From NCBI GenBank assembly GCA_944386285.1, contig CALXAM010000029.1, forward strand, positions 1 to 60,755: a stretch of DNA of 60,755 nucleotides, written 5' to 3'. The DNA comes from an uncultured Clostridia bacterium (lineage in GTDB: Bacteria; Bacillota; Clostridia; Oscillospirales; Ruminococcaceae). This document shows positions 43,482 to 53,976 of this stretch, in pieces (within the stretch, counting starts at the first letter, position 1; each line of letters starts with the position of its first letter). The translations under genes were made by a program, and so were the position numbers. Under the pieces are notes generated by a model that did not search any database, was not told where the DNA came from, and saw only the letters and a list, made by a program, of their open reading frames with translations.

Positions 43482-43700
43482 TTATTTCGAACGCCATGTG
43501 ATGCGTCCTTTTGTCAAATCATACGGGGACATTTCCACCGTAACTTTATCGCCGGGAAGAATGCGGATGAAGTTCATCCGAAGCTTGCCGGAAATGTGGG
43601 CCAAAATGGTATGGCCGTTTGGAAGTTCTACCTTGAATTGTGCATTCGGCAACGCATCAACCACGGTGCCTTCAATTTCGATGACATCTTGTTTAGACAA
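43482..43700 (-). CDS. infA: Translation initiation factor IF-1
   Basis: 72 residues, the exact family length. OB-fold protein that blocks the A site during initiation. [32 protein letters not shown] and [13 protein letters not shown] are diagnostic. The start is TTG at 43700, 8 bases after GGGAGG; no ATG is available at this point. It overlaps the end of the KOW-domain gene by eight bases, so translation is probably coupled. Confidence 0.95.
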   Translation of the reverse strand: MSKQDVIEIEGTVVDALPNAQFKVELPNGHTILAHISGKLRMNFIRILPGDKVTVEMSPYDLTKGRITWRSK

Positions 43701-43977
43701 GCGGGTTACCTCCCTGCGTGTTAGCGCTTTCCTCGCTGCCGTAATTAAACGGGTGAAGTGCACGCCTGAGTGTTCGGTTTGTTTCGGTTTCGGCTTTCGT
43801 GAGGATCGTGTTTGTCTTATGCAGGTGCCGCGGATTTTTACGCTTCGGATCTTCGACCTTTCTGCGCTTGCCGTCTGCGATAAACACGCTTTCGTTTTCG
43901 ATTTTGACAATCACATAAAAACGATTTTTGTCATGTCCGGCCATCGACCGTACAACCATTCCTTCTGTAAACTGCAC
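43693..43977 (-). CDS. KOW-domain RNA-binding protein (L14e-like)
   Basis: 94 residues. The N-terminal KOW-like segment ([19 protein letters not shown]) resembles archaeal/eukaryotic L14e, and the middle is strongly basic ([19 protein letters not shown]). Proteins of this type are found between map and infA in Clostridia; a ribosome-associated role is assumed but not proven. Last residues overlap infA. AGGAGG precedes the ATG. Confidence 0.88.
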   Translation of the reverse strand: MQFTEGMVVRSMAGHDKNRFYVIVKIENESVFIADGKRRKVEDPKRKNPRHLHKTNTILTKAETETNRTLRRALHPFNYGSEESANTQGGNPLV

Positions 43978-43992
43978 AGTGTTCCTCCTAAC

Positions 43993-44742
43993 TTAATGAA
44001 CGGTCAGGATTTTGACGCCGGTTTCGGTAATCAAAACCGTGTGTTCAAAGTGTGCAGAGATACTTCCCGATTTCGTCACAACGGTCCATCCGTCAGCTAG
44101 CTGGCGAACACCCGCACCCGAAAGATTGATCATCGGCTCGATCGCCAGCGTCATGCCGGGTACCAGCCGCATCCCTCTGCCGGGATTGCCGAAATTCGGA
44201 ACCTCCGGGTCCTCGTGCAGATCTTTTCCCACACCGTGACCGATATATTCCCGCACGACTCCATAACCGAATGACTCGGTATATTCCTGAATCGCGTGGC
44301 CGATATCGCCTAACCGGTTGCCGGGTTTTGCCTGCGCAATGCCCAGTGAAAGGCTTTCTTTTGTGACCTCGAGGAGTTTTTTTGCCTCGGGGGAAACCGT
44401 CCCAACCTCAAAGGTATAGGCGTTGTCGCCGTGGAAGCCGTTATAATAAGCTCCGACATCCACACTGACGACGTCGCCGTCTTTGAGAATCGTTTTGGCG
44501 GACGGGATGCCATGAATCACTTGATCGTTAACTGAAATACATGCGCTTGCCGGAAATCCGCCGTATCCCAAAAACGAAGGTTTTGCCCCCGCTTTGACGA
44601 TGAACTGGTGGATCACATGGTCAATTTCCTTTGTGGAAACGCCCGGTTTCATGAACGGCTCTGCCGCCCACAATGCCGCATTCGACAGTCGGCATGCTTC
44701 ACTCATCTTCTCAATTTCATGTGCATTTTTGAGAATAACCAT
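43993..44742 (-). CDS. map: Methionine aminopeptidase, type I
   Basis: 249 residues. Removes the initiator methionine. The five metal ligands are recognisable: two aspartates in SVDVGAYYNGFHGDNAYTF, the histidine in GHGVGKDLHEDPEVPNF, and the glutamates in MTLAIEPMIN and AHFEHTVLI. Lacks the N-terminal SH3-binding extension, so it is type Ia. Four bases after adk. Confidence 0.97.
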   Translation of the reverse strand: MVILKNAHEIEKMSEACRLSNAALWAAEPFMKPGVSTKEIDHVIHQFIVKAGAKPSFLGYGGFPASACISVNDQVIHGIPSAKTILKDGDVVSVDVGAYYNGFHGDNAYTFEVGTVSPEAKKLLEVTKESLSLGIAQAKPGNRLGDIGHAIQEYTESFGYGVVREYIGHGVGKDLHEDPEVPNFGNPGRGMRLVPGMTLAIEPMINLSGAGVRQLADGWTVVTKSGSISAHFEHTVLITETGVKILTVH

Positions 44743-44746
44743 ATTC

Positions 44747-45379
44747 TCACGCCTCCAGCGCTTTCAGAGTTAATGCGGACGTATCCGCAACCTCGTCCTG
44801 TCCTTCGACAGGATAAAGCTTACCCTGCGCTTTATAATAAGCGATCAGCGGCTCTGTCTGTGCATGATAGACGTTCAGCCGTTCCTTAACGGTATCCGGA
44901 TGATCATCTGTCCGCAAGACTGTTTTTGCGCCGCACTTATCGCAGATGCCTTCGACTTTCGTCGGTTTAAAAATGGTGTGATAGGAAGCACCGCAGCCTT
45001 CGCAGACTCTGCGCCCCGAAAGACGTTTGGTGATCTCCTCATCACTCACTTCAATATCGATGACCTTATCAATGATGATTCCCATTTTGTCAAGTGCTTC
45101 GGCCTGGGGCACTGTCCGGGGGAAGCCGTCCAAAATGAAACCGTTTTTGCAGTCGTCTTTCGCCAGACGTTCTTTCACCATTTGGATCACAACGTCATCG
45201 GGAACGAGCTGCCCTGCTTCAATGTACTGTTTGACTGCCATGCCAAGCTCCGTCTGATTCTTGATTGCCTCGCGAATCAGGTTGCCGGTCGAAATTGCCG
45301 GAATCGAAAGCTTGTCGCAAATAACCTCCGCCTGTGTGCCTTTACCGGCACCAGGGGCACCTAACAAAATCAGATTCAT
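44747..45379 (-). CDS. adk: Adenylate kinase
   Basis: 210 residues. Balances AMP, ADP and ATP. P-loop GAPGAGKGT at 7-15, GFPRTVPQAEAL in the AMP site, and a long LID with a zinc site (CEGCGASYH then CDKCG), as is common in Gram-positive bacteria. Between secY (27-base gap) and map. Confidence 0.97.
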   Translation of the reverse strand: MNLILLGAPGAGKGTQAEVICDKLSIPAISTGNLIREAIKNQTELGMAVKQYIEAGQLVPDDVVIQMVKERLAKDDCKNGFILDGFPRTVPQAEALDKMGIIIDKVIDIEVSDEEITKRLSGRRVCEGCGASYHTIFKPTKVEGICDKCGAKTVLRTDDHPDTVKERLNVYHAQTEPLIAYYKAQGKLYPVEGQDEVADTSALTLKALEA

Positions 45380-45406
45380 ACGCTCACCCTTCTTTATAAA
45401 AAACTC

Positions 45407-46696
45407 TTATTCCAAGAATCCTTTGTGGTGACGCATCAGCAGCTGGGACTCGAGTTGTTTCATCGTGTCAAGAGCAACGCCTACCACGATGATGATCGAG
45501 GTACCGCCAAGCGCAACCGGAATGCTGAAGACTGCATTGAATACGATCGGGAATACAGCGATGACACCAAGGAACAACGCGCCGATCAACACAATCTTGC
45601 TGATGACTTTGCTGATAAAGGTCGATGTCGGTTTGCCCGGACGAATGCCCGGAATCGCACCGTTGTTATTTTTAATGTTGTTTGCAATTTCAATCGGATT
45701 GTACTGCAACGTCACATAGAAGTAGTTGAAGCCGATAATCAGAATGAAATACAAAATACCGTAGAACCAATGCGACGGGGACAGCCAGTACAAAACATTA
45801 TACCAGAATCCACCCGGTGTCGGATTCACGAACGCGCCGATGGTGCTCGGAATCGACAAAAGCGAGGAAGCAAAGATGATCGGCATAACACCGCTCAAAT
45901 TGACCTTAATCGGTACAAATGAGCTCTGGCCACCGTACATTTTTCTGCCTACAACGCGTTTTGCATACTGCACCGGAATCCGGCGCTCTGCATCGGTCAT
46001 AATGATGATGAACACGATCATTGCTGCGAAGATTACGAGAATGATCGGAACAATAATATAGTTGATTCCGCCCTCTGCGAATTTCTGAATCAGAATATCG
46101 ATATTGGACGGGAGTCCTGCAAGAATACCGGCAAACAAGATAATCGAAATACCATTGCCGATTCCTTTTTCTGTGATCTGGTCACCGATCCATACAACGG
46201 CGCAAGCACCGGCTGTGAATACGAACATAATGACGACCATCACAAAATATTTCATACCGCCTTTTAAGTACTCCGACGCAATTGCATCTTGGCTTACCAA
46301 AAGCGTATAGTAACCGAACGACTGTAACAGGCTCATACCAACCATCACAAAACGAGTGATTCGATCGATCTTTCTGCGTCCTGCTTCTCCCTCTTTTGCC
46401 AAACGCTCCAGCGGCGGAATCGCCACTGTCAAAAGCTGAATGACAATCTGTGCGGTAATATATGGCGAAACAGACAATGCAAAAATTGTTCCGTTTGCAA
46501 ACGCACCGCCCGAGAAGGTGTTAAGCAGACCAAAGAAGTTATTGCCGTCGCCGACAAGCTCTTTTAACGCGGTTCCGCTTACAAACGGAACAATGATCGC
46601 AGAACCTAAGCGGAAAATGACGAGCATTACAATCGTAAATAACAACCGTTTTCTTAAATCGGGGTTTTTAAATGCATTTCGGATGGTCGTAAACAC
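45407..46696 (-). CDS. secY: Protein translocase subunit SecY
   Basis: 429 residues, 10 membrane segments. Core pore of Sec protein export. GRRKIDRITRFVMVGMSLLQ, the plug-side segment SGGAFANGTIFALSVSPYITA in parts, and the cytoplasmic loop with RRIPVQYAKRVVGRKMYGGQ are typical. Starts one base after rplO. Confidence 0.97.
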   Translation of the reverse strand: MFTTIRNAFKNPDLRKRLLFTIVMLVIFRLGSAIIVPFVSGTALKELVGDGNNFFGLLNTFSGGAFANGTIFALSVSPYITAQIVIQLLTVAIPPLERLAKEGEAGRRKIDRITRFVMVGMSLLQSFGYYTLLVSQDAIASEYLKGGMKYFVMVVIMFVFTAGACAVVWIGDQITEKGIGNGISIILFAGILAGLPSNIDILIQKFAEGGINYIIVPIILVIFAAMIVFIIIMTDAERRIPVQYAKRVVGRKMYGGQSSFVPIKVNLSGVMPIIFASSLLSIPSTIGAFVNPTPGGFWYNVLYWLSPSHWFYGILYFILIIGFNYFYVTLQYNPIEIANNIKNNNGAIPGIRPGKPTSTFISKVISKIVLIGALFLGVIAVFPIVFNAVFSIPVALGGTSIIIVVGVALDTMKQLESQLLMRHHKGFLE

Positions 46697-46697
46697 C

Positions 46698-47141
46698 TTA
46701 GATCACCTCTGCATTTCCGCCAGCCTTCTCGATTTTCTCCTTTGCAGAAGCCGAAAAAGCAACAGCTTTTACGGTAAAGTTCTTGGTGAGTTCGCCGTTG
46801 CCGAGAACTTTCACACCGTCGCAGACTTTTTTAACGAGTCCACAAGCTTTTAAAGCCTCAGCATCGATGACAGCGCCGTTTTCGAACTTTGCCTCAAGGT
46901 CGCCGATGTTTACGATCGCGTAGTTGGTTGCAAAAATGTTGACGAATCCTCTTTTCGGAATACGTCTCTGTAACGGCATCTGGCCGCCTTCAAATCCCGG
47001 TCTCACACCGCCGCCCGAACGAGCTTTCTGGCCTTTATGACCTTTGCCTGCGGTTTTACCGTTTCCGGAACCGTGACCACGGCCAATACGTTTTGCAACG
47101 TGTGTGGAACCTGCTGCAGGTGATAACTCATGCAGTTTCAT
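46698..47141 (-). CDS. rplO: Ribosomal protein L15
   Basis: 147 residues. [20 protein letters not shown] then [20 protein letters not shown], the glycine-rich N-terminal extension that reaches into the large subunit. Between rpmD and secY. Confidence 0.97.
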   Translation of the reverse strand: MKLHELSPAAGSTHVAKRIGRGHGSGNGKTAGKGHKGQKARSGGGVRPGFEGGQMPLQRRIPKRGFVNIFATNYAIVNIGDLEAKFENGAVIDAEALKACGLVKKVCDGVKVLGNGELTKNFTVKAVAFSASAKEKIEKAGGNAEVI

Positions 47142-47159
47142 GTGCGCGCACCTCCTTAA

Positions 47160-47339
47160 TTATTCTGTTACCTCGACGAGGTGGGAAATCTTAAAGATTT
47201 TGCCCTGTGTTGCAGCATTTGCAGGCTGCGTTGTCACATCGCCGATTTTGCGAAGGCCCAGCGACTTTGCAGTCTCAATCTGAGCTTTTTGTCTGCCGGC
47301 GAGACTTTTGACGAGTTTAATTGTAACTGTGTTTGCCAT
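47160..47339 (-). CDS. rpmD: Ribosomal protein L30
   Basis: 59 residues. Begins MANTVTIKLVKSLAGRQKAQ and contains the family middle block TAKSLGLRKIGDVTTQP. An AGGCGG site precedes the ATG. Gaps of 14 and 18 bases to rpsE and rplO; standard position. Confidence 0.95.
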   Translation of the reverse strand: MANTVTIKLVKSLAGRQKAQIETAKSLGLRKIGDVTTQPANAATQGKIFKISHLVEVTE

Positions 47340-47353
47340 GAAAGTCCGCCTCC

Positions 47354-47854
47354 TTAACGATAAATTTCCTGAACAGTCTTACCGCGTTTTGCAGCGACTT
47401 CTTCAGCAGTGCGCAGATTTGCCAAAGCGTTCATTGTTGCTCTGACAACGTTGCACGGATTGTTCGAACGCAGCGATTTGGTACGGATATCGGTGATACC
47501 AGCTGCCTCTACAACGGCACGAACCTGGCCACCAGCGATAACGCCTGTGCCTTCCGGAGCCGGTTTCAGCAGAACTCTGCCTGCGCCGAATGCGCCGATG
47601 ATCTCGTGCGGAATCGAAGTTCCTTTGAGGGAAACTTTGATCAGATTTTTCTTTGCGTCTTCGATGCCTTTTCTGATAGCATCCGGAACCTCGCCCGATT
47701 TACCCATGCCGAAACCAACAATGCCGTTTCCGTCACCAACAACGACAAGCGCTGCAAATTTGAAAATACGGCCGCCTTTCACGGTTTTAGAAACACGGTT
47801 GATCGAAACAACGTTCTCTTTCAAGTCCAGTGTTGTTGCATCAATTTTAGCCAA
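47354..47854 (-). CDS. rpsE: Ribosomal protein S5
   Basis: 166 residues. N-terminal double-stranded RNA-binding domain ([20 protein letters not shown]) and C-terminal S5 domain ([19 protein letters not shown]). Affects decoding accuracy. Standard position after rplR. Confidence 0.97.
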   Translation of the reverse strand: MAKIDATTLDLKENVVSINRVSKTVKGGRIFKFAALVVVGDGNGIVGFGMGKSGEVPDAIRKGIEDAKKNLIKVSLKGTSIPHEIIGAFGAGRVLLKPAPEGTGVIAGGQVRAVVEAAGITDIRTKSLRSNNPCNVVRATMNALANLRTAEEVAAKRGKTVQEIYR

Positions 47855-47871
47855 ACGAATAACCTCCTCGT

Positions 47872-48231
47872 TTAAAACTTGAGGCCGCTCTCGCGAGCAC
47901 CATCAGCCAATTCTTTTACACGACCGTGATACAGATAACCGCCTCTGTCGAATACGACAACTTCGATATTTTTCTCAGCCGCAGCTTTTGCGATTGCCTG
48001 ACCGACTTTGCGTGCAGCCTCTTTGTTGCTGCCGTTTCCGTCGAATCCTTTGTCCATTGTGGACGCAGATGCCAGTGTCACACCATTTACGTCATCAATC
48101 AGCTGTGCGTAAATGTGCTTGTTCGAGCGAAATACGTTCAGGCGTGGACGCTGTGCAGTACCCGAGATTTTCGCACGGACTCTGCGGTGTCTTTTGAGCC
48201 GCTGCTCATTGCTGTTAAAGCTTTTCACCAT
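47872..48231 (-). CDS. rplR: Ribosomal protein L18
   Basis: 119 residues, 5S rRNA-binding. [20 protein letters not shown] at the start and [20 protein letters not shown] near the end are diagnostic. Between rplF and rpsE. Confidence 0.97.
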   Translation of the reverse strand: MVKSFNSNEQRLKRHRRVRAKISGTAQRPRLNVFRSNKHIYAQLIDDVNGVTLASASTMDKGFDGNGSNKEAARKVGQAIAKAAAEKNIEVVVFDRGGYLYHGRVKELADGARESGLKF

Positions 48232-48250
48232 AGCTTCTTCACTCCTTTAA

Positions 48251-48799
48251 TTATTTCTTCGAGCCTTTACCGGCTTTACCCTCTTTACGCTGGACATACT
48301 CACCAACGTAGCGAATGCCCTTACCTTTGTACGGCTCCGGCGGACGTTTCTCGCGGATAATTGCTGCAAACTGGCCAACAGCCTGTTTGTCTGCACCGCT
48401 TACCACGATTTTGTTCGGAGACGGAACTTCAATTGTGATACCGTCTGCTTCCGGCATGATAACCTGGTGCGAATAACCAAGGTTCATCACAAGGTCTTTG
48501 CCCTGTTTTGCAGCACGGTAGCCGACGCCCTGAATCTCAAGCTCCTTTGTAAAGCCTTTTGTAACGCCTTCCACCATGTTGTTGACCAGAGTTCTGGTCA
48601 AGCCATGCAGGGACTTGTGCAATTTATCCTCACTCGGACGGGAAACTTTCAAAACATTTCCCTCGAGTTCCACGATCATATCTTTGTGGAGCTGTCTTGT
48701 GAGCGTTCCCTTAGGACCTTTCACTGTAATAACGTTGCCGTCGATTTTTACGTCAACGCCGGAGGGAACATCAATTTCTTTTCTGCCAATACGAGACAT
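48251..48799 (-). CDS. rplF: Ribosomal protein L6
   Basis: 182 residues with the two duplicated L6 domains. [20 protein letters not shown] start and the [20 protein letters not shown] end are typical. GGAGGG precedes the ATG. Between rpsH and rplR. Confidence 0.97.
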   Translation of the reverse strand: MSRIGRKEIDVPSGVDVKIDGNVITVKGPKGTLTRQLHKDMIVELEGNVLKVSRPSEDKLHKSLHGLTRTLVNNMVEGVTKGFTKELEIQGVGYRAAKQGKDLVMNLGYSHQVIMPEADGITIEVPSPNKIVVSGADKQAVGQFAAIIREKRPPEPYKGKGIRYVGEYVQRKEGKAGKGSKK

Positions 48800-48814
48800 T
48801 CCTTAATACCCTCC

Positions 48815-49213
48815 TTACCAAACGAACGCGAGCACTTCGCCGCCAACGTTCTCCTGTCTTGCTTTTCTGTCTGTCATAACACCTTTCGACGTGGAAACGA
48901 TCGCGATTCCAAGTCCTTTCATCACTTTCGGCATCTCTTCGCTGCCGGAGTAGATACGCAGGCCCGGTTTGGAGACTCTGCGCAGACCGCTGATGACCGG
49001 TGTTTTATTCTCACCGTATTTGAGTGTAATACGGATAATACCCTGTTTTCCATCATCAATCACCTGAAAGCTCTTGATGTAGCCTTCATCGACCAGGATC
49101 TGAGCGATGGATTTTTTCATGTTGGATGCAGGAACATCGACCGTGTCGTGTTTTGCTGTGTTCGCGTTTCTGATGCGTGTCAGCAAATCTGCAATACTAT
49201 CGGTGATTTGCAT
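48815..49213 (-). CDS. rpsH: Ribosomal protein S8
   Basis: 132 residues. [20 protein letters not shown] at the N-terminus and [20 protein letters not shown] at the end, as in all bacterial S8. Binds the central domain of 16S rRNA. Standard spc position. Confidence 0.97.
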   Translation of the reverse strand: MQITDSIADLLTRIRNANTAKHDTVDVPASNMKKSIAQILVDEGYIKSFQVIDDGKQGIIRITLKYGENKTPVISGLRRVSKPGLRIYSGSEEMPKVMKGLGIAIVSTSKGVMTDRKARQENVGGEVLAFVW

Positions 49214-49237
49214 ACCGTCAACCTCCTTTGCTCTTGT

Positions 49238-49423
49238 TTACCAGCTGGCTTTTTTCACACCCGGGATCTGACCTTTGTAAGCAAGCTCTCTGAAGCAGAT
49301 ACGGCAGATACCGTATTTACGCAGATAAGCGTGCGGTCTTCCACAGATTTTGCATCTGTTGTAGGCGCGGGTGGAAAACTTAGGCGTTCTCTGCTGTTTG
49401 TTAACCATAGATTTTTTTGCCAT
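49238..49423 (-). CDS. rpsN: Ribosomal protein S14, zinc-binding type
   Basis: 61 residues. The short S14 form with four cysteines (CKICGRPH and CRICFREL), typical of Gram-positive bacteria. AGGGAGG precedes the ATG. Between rplE and rpsH. Confidence 0.97.
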   Translation of the reverse strand: MAKKSMVNKQQRTPKFSTRAYNRCKICGRPHAYLRKYGICRICFRELAYKGQIPGVKKASW

Positions 49424-49440
49424 GATATGTTTCCTCCCTC

Positions 49441-49980
49441 TTATTTCTCAAACGGTGCGCCCATCAGGGTCAAAAGCTCGCGAGCTTCCTCGTCTGTTTT
49501 TGCTGTTGTGATGAACGAAATATCCATACCGCGGATTTTGTCGATTTTATCGTAATCGATTTCCGGGAAGATGAGCTGCTCTTTGACACCCACGGAGTAG
49601 TTGCCGCGGCCATCAAACGAGTTCGGATTGATTCCTCTGAAGTCGCGGACACGCGGGAGCGCAACGTTGAAGAAACGATCCAGGAATTCATACATTCTGT
49701 CGCCGCGCAGTGTTACTTTTGCGCCGACGTTCATGCCTTCACGAAGTTTGAAGTTTGCGATGGATTTCTTCGCTTTTGTGATGACCGGTTTCTGACCGGT
49801 GATTTTCGAAAGGTCGGAAAGGATCGCATCCATCATTTTCGAGTTGCTGCCTGCTTCACCGCAAGCAACGTTCACGACGATTTTATCAAGCTTCGGGATC
49901 TGCATGACACTTTTATAACCGAACTTTTTCATCAAAGCCGGGGCTACGTCTTTTACATAGTAATCTTTGAGTCTTGCCAC
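49441..49980 (-). CDS. rplE: Ribosomal protein L5
   Basis: 179 residues. 5S rRNA-binding protein contacting the small-subunit head. [39 protein letters not shown] and the C-terminal [19 protein letters not shown] are diagnostic. Follows rplX. Confidence 0.97.
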   Translation of the reverse strand: MARLKDYYVKDVAPALMKKFGYKSVMQIPKLDKIVVNVACGEAGSNSKMMDAILSDLSKITGQKPVITKAKKSIANFKLREGMNVGAKVTLRGDRMYEFLDRFFNVALPRVRDFRGINPNSFDGRGNYSVGVKEQLIFPEIDYDKIDKIRGMDISFITTAKTDEEARELLTLMGAPFEK

Positions 49981-49994
49981 GAAATGCTTCCTCC

Positions 49995-50339
49995 TTACTT
50001 AATTTCTTCGCCGCATTTTCTGCAGACGCGGACTTTTTTGTCGCCGTCCATTTTCACACCGGTGCGAACCGGTTTTTTGCATTTAGAGCAGTATACTGCT
50101 ACTTTGCAAGCATAGATCGGGGCTTCTGCTTTTACGATGCCGCCGGTCTCACCCATTCTTCTGGGTTTGACGTGTTTGGACACAACGTTGATACCCTCAA
50201 CGATGACTTTGCCCTCTTTCGGGCTGACTTCGAGGACTTTTGCAGTTTTGCGGTTGCCTTTGTCGTCGAATTTGTCGGAATATTTACCGGTCATCAGGCA
50301 TACGGTGTCGCCTTTTTTTACGTGCAGTTTCGTATTCAT
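49995..50339 (-). CDS. rplX: Ribosomal protein L24
   Basis: 114 residues. KOW-containing assembly protein: [19 protein letters not shown] near the start and [15 protein letters not shown] in the middle. The C-terminus keeps a zinc ribbon ([11 protein letters not shown] then [10 protein letters not shown]), as in other Firmicutes. Standard position after rplN. Confidence 0.96.
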   Translation of the reverse strand: MNTKLHVKKGDTVCLMTGKYSDKFDDKGNRKTAKVLEVSPKEGKVIVEGINVVSKHVKPRRMGETGGIVKAEAPIYACKVAVYCSKCKKPVRTGVKMDGDKKVRVCRKCGEEIK

Positions 50340-50353
50340 AACCTATGACCTCC

Positions 50354-50722
50354 TTACAGCACTTCCGGTGCGAGGGAGAGGATCTTCATGTAGTCTTTGT
50401 CACGAAGCTCTCTTGTAACCGGCCCAAAGATACGAGTGCCTCTGGGGTTTTTGTCTTCTCTGATAATAACAGCAGCGTTCTCGTCGAAACGGATATAGGA
50501 GCCGTCTTCACGGCGCAGGCCTTTTGCCGAACGAACAATAACTGCTTTCACGACGTCGCCTTTTTTCACCGTGCCGCCCGGAGCAGCTTTTTTAACGGAT
50601 GCGACAACGACATCGCCAATGTTAGCATACCTTTTTCTGGAACCGCCCAACACACGAATGCACATCAGTTCTTTTGCGCCGGTGTTGTCAGCGACCTTCA
50701 GGTAAGTTTGCATCTGGATCAC
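50354..50722 (-). CDS. rplN: Ribosomal protein L14
   Basis: 122 residues. The GTG at 50722 gives the family start [20 protein letters not shown] and is 8 bases after GGAGG; the internal ATG three codons later would lose conserved residues. [20 protein letters not shown] closes the protein. Between rpsQ and rplX. Confidence 0.96.
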   Translation of the reverse strand: MIQMQTYLKVADNTGAKELMCIRVLGGSRKRYANIGDVVVASVKKAAPGGTVKKGDVVKAVIVRSAKGLRREDGSYIRFDENAAVIIREDKNPRGTRIFGPVTRELRDKDYMKILSLAPEVL

Positions 50723-50756
50723 AGTGCGTTCCTCCTTTTAAGGTTAAAAGCGCAAA

Positions 50757-51014
50757 TTATTTCGCTTTCTCAATGATCTCGACCACACGCCAATTTTTGT
50801 CTTTGGAGAGCGGACGGGTTTCCATAATCATAACACGATCGCCGACGCCGCAGGAATTTGTTTCGTCATGCGCTTTCAGTCTGATTGTGCGTTTGATGAT
50901 TTTTTTGTAGAGCGGGTGTTTCACGTTGTCTGCGATGGAGACCACGCAGGTTTTATCCATTTTGTCGCTTACGACGATACCGACTCTTGTTTTTCTGAGG
51001 TTTCTTTCGCTCAT
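50757..51014 (-). CDS. rpsQ: Ribosomal protein S17
   Basis: 85 residues. OB-fold: [20 protein letters not shown] at the start and [20 protein letters not shown] toward the end. Standard order after rpmC. Confidence 0.97.
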   Translation of the reverse strand: MSERNLRKTRVGIVVSDKMDKTCVVSIADNVKHPLYKKIIKRTIRLKAHDETNSCGVGDRVMIMETRPLSKDKNWRVVEIIEKAK

Positions 51015-51036
51015 AGCTTATATGATCCTCCTTCCG

Positions 51037-51237
51037 TTACTGCTCGCTCTTTAATTCGTTCGCACGAATAACGGTTTTCACACGAGCAATATCCCGTTTC
51101 ACTGCTGCGATGCGCATCGGGTTATCGAGCTGATTCACAGCGAGCTGAAAGCGGAGGTTGAAAAGCTCAGATTTGAGCGATGCCAGCTTCTCGTTGAGTT
51201 CTGCCGGCGAAAGTTCACGGATTTCATTCGCTTTCAT
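51037..51237 (-). CDS. rpmC: Ribosomal protein L29
   Basis: 66 residues, two helices near the exit tunnel. [20 protein letters not shown] and [13 protein letters not shown] are typical. Its ATG overlaps the last base of the rplP stop codon. Confidence 0.96.
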   Translation of the reverse strand: MKANEIRELSPAELNEKLASLKSELFNLRFQLAVNQLDNPMRIAAVKRDIARVKTVIRANELKSEQ

Positions 51238-51662
51238 TATTGCTCACCACCTGTCATTTCCTTCGTTACAAACTTGCATTTGATCGGGAGCTTGTGCATA
51301 GCAAGACGCATAGCCTCTCTTGCGAGCTCCTCGGATACGCCGCCGATTTCGAACATCACTCTGCCCGGTTTTACAACGGCTACCCAGTATTCCGGAGAAC
51401 CTTTACCTTTACCCATTCGAGTTTCAGCCGGTTTCTCAGTGATCGGTTTATCCGGGAAAATTTTGATCCAAACCTGACCGCCACGTTTGATGTAACGGGT
51501 CATTGCGATACGAGCTGCCTCGATCTGGTTGGAGGTGATCCATGCCGGCTCAAGAGCCTGCAGGCCATATTCACCGTGGGAAACAAAGTTGCCGCGGGTT
51601 GCTTTACCTGTCATACGGCCTCTCTGCTGACGACGGAATTTTACGCGTTTTGGTAACAGCAT
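51237..51662 (-). CDS. rplP: Ribosomal protein L16
   Basis: 141 residues. [20 protein letters not shown] and [19 protein letters not shown] are diagnostic. Contacts tRNA in the A and P sites. Overlaps rpsC and rpmC by one base each, so the three are translationally linked. Confidence 0.97.
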   Translation of the reverse strand: MLLPKRVKFRRQQRGRMTGKATRGNFVSHGEYGLQALEPAWITSNQIEAARIAMTRYIKRGGQVWIKIFPDKPITEKPAETRMGKGKGSPEYWVAVVKPGRVMFEIGGVSEELAREAMRLAMHKLPIKCKFVTKEMTGGEQ

Positions 51663-52387
51663 TATTTGTTTCCTCCTTCCTCACGGGGTCTTCTCGGTCT
51701 GCGGTTGTCGCGTCTTCTTTCTCTCTCTTCCGGCAGTTTCGGAGCAGTTTTAAGCTGTCCTTTCAAAACTTCGCCTTTGTAGATGAAAACTTTGACGCCC
51801 AGACGGCCATAGGTGGTGTCTGCTTCTGCAAAGCCATAGTCGATGTCAGCGCGCAGGGTGTGCAGCGGAATGGTACCCTCGTGGTAAACCTCTGCACGTG
51901 CGATCTCTGCACCGCCCAAACGGCCTGCACAGCGGATTTTAATACCTTTTGCGCCCAAACGCATGGTGCGCTGAATTGCCTGTTTCATCGCTCTTCTGAA
52001 CGAGATACGGCGCTCGAGCTGTGCGCAAACGCTCTCAGCAACGAGCTGTGCCGACAGATCCGGCTGTTTGACCTCAACAATATTGACGATGACCGGTTTG
52101 TTGAGCATTGCTTCGAGTGTTGCACGAAGCTTCTCAATCTCTGCGCCGCCTTTGCCGATAACCAGACCCGGTTTTGCGCAGTGGATGTGAATGCGGACTC
52201 TTGCTGCGTCACGCTCGATCTCGATGTTCGGAACGCCTGCTGCAAACAATGTCTTTTTCAGATATTCACGAATTTTGTAATCTTCAACCAGTGTATCGCC
52301 GAAAGTGCTCTTATTTGCAAACCAGCGGGAATCCCAGTCTTTGATAACGCCCACTCTAAGTCCATGTGGGTTTACTTTCTGTCCCAT
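51662..52387 (-). CDS. rpsC: Ribosomal protein S3
   Basis: 241 residues. KH domain with [20 protein letters not shown]-terminal [20 protein letters not shown]; basic C-terminal tail ([19 protein letters not shown]). Forms part of the mRNA entry tunnel. Between rplV and rplP. Confidence 0.97.
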   Translation of the reverse strand: MGQKVNPHGLRVGVIKDWDSRWFANKSTFGDTLVEDYKIREYLKKTLFAAGVPNIEIERDAARVRIHIHCAKPGLVIGKGGAEIEKLRATLEAMLNKPVIVNIVEVKQPDLSAQLVAESVCAQLERRISFRRAMKQAIQRTMRLGAKGIKIRCAGRLGGAEIARAEVYHEGTIPLHTLRADIDYGFAEADTTYGRLGVKVFIYKGEVLKGQLKTAPKLPEERERRRDNRRPRRPREEGGNK

Positions 52388-52404
52388 AGTTTACCTCCTT
52401 CAGC

Positions 52405-52740
52405 TTATTCCTTTTCCTTTAAAACGAGGGTGATGTGCGATGTTCTTTTCAGAACGCGGAACGCACGGCCCTGCGCTCTCGGTCTGATCCGTTTGAGGAT
52501 CGGGCCCGGGCATACGAAACATTCAGACACAAACAAATCCTCTTTGTTCATGTTGTGATTGTTCTCTGCGTTGGCGATAGCCGATTTTAAAAGCTTTTCA
52601 AGACACTCGCTTGCAGCCTTCGGTGTGTGTTTCAGGATCGCCATAGCTTTATCGACCGGCTGGTTGCGGATCAGATCAAGCACGATCTGAACCTTGCGGG
52701 GAGCTATGCGAACATATCTAAGATAAGCTCTTGCTTCCAT
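52405..52740 (-). CDS. rplV: Ribosomal protein L22
   Basis: 111 residues. [20 protein letters not shown] at the start; [20 protein letters not shown] is the tunnel-lining loop region. Between rpsS and rpsC. Confidence 0.97.
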   Translation of the reverse strand: MEARAYLRYVRIAPRKVQIVLDLIRNQPVDKAMAILKHTPKAASECLEKLLKSAIANAENNHNMNKEDLFVSECFVCPGPILKRIRPRAQGRAFRVLKRTSHITLVLKEKE

Positions 52741-52763
52741 GTGTTATAATCCTCCTTCCGGTC

Positions 52764-53045
52764 TTACTTTCCGTTATTCGATGTTTTCGAACCGGCGTGT
52801 CCTTTAAAGGTTCTGGTCGGTGCAAACTCGCCGAGTTTGTGGCCTACCATATCCTCCGTAACATAAACCGGAACATGTTTGCGGCCGTCGTGAACCGCGA
52901 ATGTATGACCAACGAAATCCGGGAAAATCGTGGAGGAACGGCTCCATGTTTTGAGTACGCGTTTTTCGCCGGTTTTGTTCATCTCAACTACTCTTTTTAA
53001 AAGGACCGGCTGTACGTAAGGTCCTTTTTTAACGCTTCTGCCCAC
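52764..53045 (-). CDS. rpsS: Ribosomal protein S19
   Basis: 93 residues. [19 protein letters not shown] at the start and [20 protein letters not shown] in the middle are diagnostic. Small-subunit head. Follows rplB by 19 bases. Confidence 0.97.
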   Translation of the reverse strand: MGRSVKKGPYVQPVLLKRVVEMNKTGEKRVLKTWSRSSTIFPDFVGHTFAVHDGRKHVPVYVTEDMVGHKLGEFAPTRTFKGHAGSKTSNNGK

Positions 53046-53064
53046 AGTTTTTGCCTCCTTTCAA

Positions 53065-53898
53065 TTACTTGTCGTTTCTGCGTTTCACAATGAATTTATT
53101 GGAGGGGTGGTGTTTCTTGCGGGTCTTGTAGCCCAGTGTCGGTTTGCCCCACGGGGTAACCGGGCCCGGACGACCGATCGGGGATTTACCCTCACCACCA
53201 CCGTGCGGGTGATCGCACGGGTTCATGACAGAACCACGGACGGTCGGACGCCAGCCCATGTGACGTTTTCTGCCGGCTTTACCGATCGAAACGTTCTCGT
53301 GGTCAACGTTGCCAACCTGGCCGATGGATGCCATGCATCTTGCGGATACATTGCGGAGCTCGCCGGACGGAAGACGAACGAGCGCATAGCCGTTCTCTTT
53401 TGCCATCAGCTGAGCCATGTTGCCTGCCGAGCGAACCAGCTGAGCGCCTTTGCCCGGATACAACTCAATGTTGTGGATGACGGTACCAACCGGAATTGCA
53501 GACAGCGGAAGTGCGTTGCCCGGTTTGATATCAGCATCTTCGCCAGCGCGAACTGTGTCGCCTACTTTCAGGCCGTTCGGCGCGAGGATGTATGCTTTTG
53601 TGTCGTCCTCATATTTGATGAGCGCGATGTGAGCGGAACGGTTCGGGTCGTACTCAAGGGTCATAACCTCAGCATTCATGCCGGTTTTGTTTCTCTTGAA
53701 GTCGATGACACGATATTTTGTTCTGTTTCCGCCGCCGCGATGACGAACGGTGATTCTGCCGTAGCTGTTGCGGCCGGAGTTTTTCTTCAGCGGTTCAAGC
53801 AGAGATTTTTCCGGTGCAACCTTCGACAAACCGGTGTAATCGGTGACAGTCATCTGACGTCTTGCCGGGCTTGTCGGTTTATATGACTTAATCGCCAT
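53065..53898 (-). CDS. rplB: Ribosomal protein L2
   Basis: 277 residues. Helps form the peptidyl transferase centre; the conserved histidine region is [37 protein letters not shown] starts the protein. The ribosome binding site (AAAGGAGA) is 13 bases from the ATG, rather far. The 78-base gap from rplW holds two hairpins. Confidence 0.97.
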   Translation of the reverse strand: MAIKSYKPTSPARRQMTVTDYTGLSKVAPEKSLLEPLKKNSGRNSYGRITVRHRGGGNRTKYRVIDFKRNKTGMNAEVMTLEYDPNRSAHIALIKYEDDTKAYILAPNGLKVGDTVRAGEDADIKPGNALPLSAIPVGTVIHNIELYPGKGAQLVRSAGNMAQLMAKENGYALVRLPSGELRNVSARCMASIGQVGNVDHENVSIGKAGRKRHMGWRPTVRGSVMNPCDHPHGGGEGKSPIGRPGPVTPWGKPTLGYKTRKKHHPSNKFIVKRRNDK

Positions 53899-53930
53899 GG
53901 TTGATTCACTTCTCCTTTATACGGTTTAGC

Positions 53931-53966
53931 GAGCGCCTTTGCGCTCATACATCACCTCGGGTGATG
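53931..53966 (-). other. Two adjacent hairpins between rplW and rplB
   Basis: Two perfect stems stand three bases apart: 53950-53956 with 53960-53966 (7 bp, 3-base loop) and 53931-53936 with 53941-53946 (6 bp, 4-base loop). Neither is followed by a U tract. They lie between the rplW stop and the rplB ribosome binding site. Confidence 0.75.
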
Positions 53967-53976
53967 CAAGGGGTTC

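Noticed and set aside
48467..49555. 362-codon open frame on the plus strand
   Set aside because: Antisense to rplF, rpsH, rpsN and rplE; no ribosome binding site and no recognisable protein.
51542..52558. 338-codon open frame on the plus strand
   Set aside because: Antisense to rplP, rpsC and rplV, with Cys- and Phe-rich composition typical of shadows.
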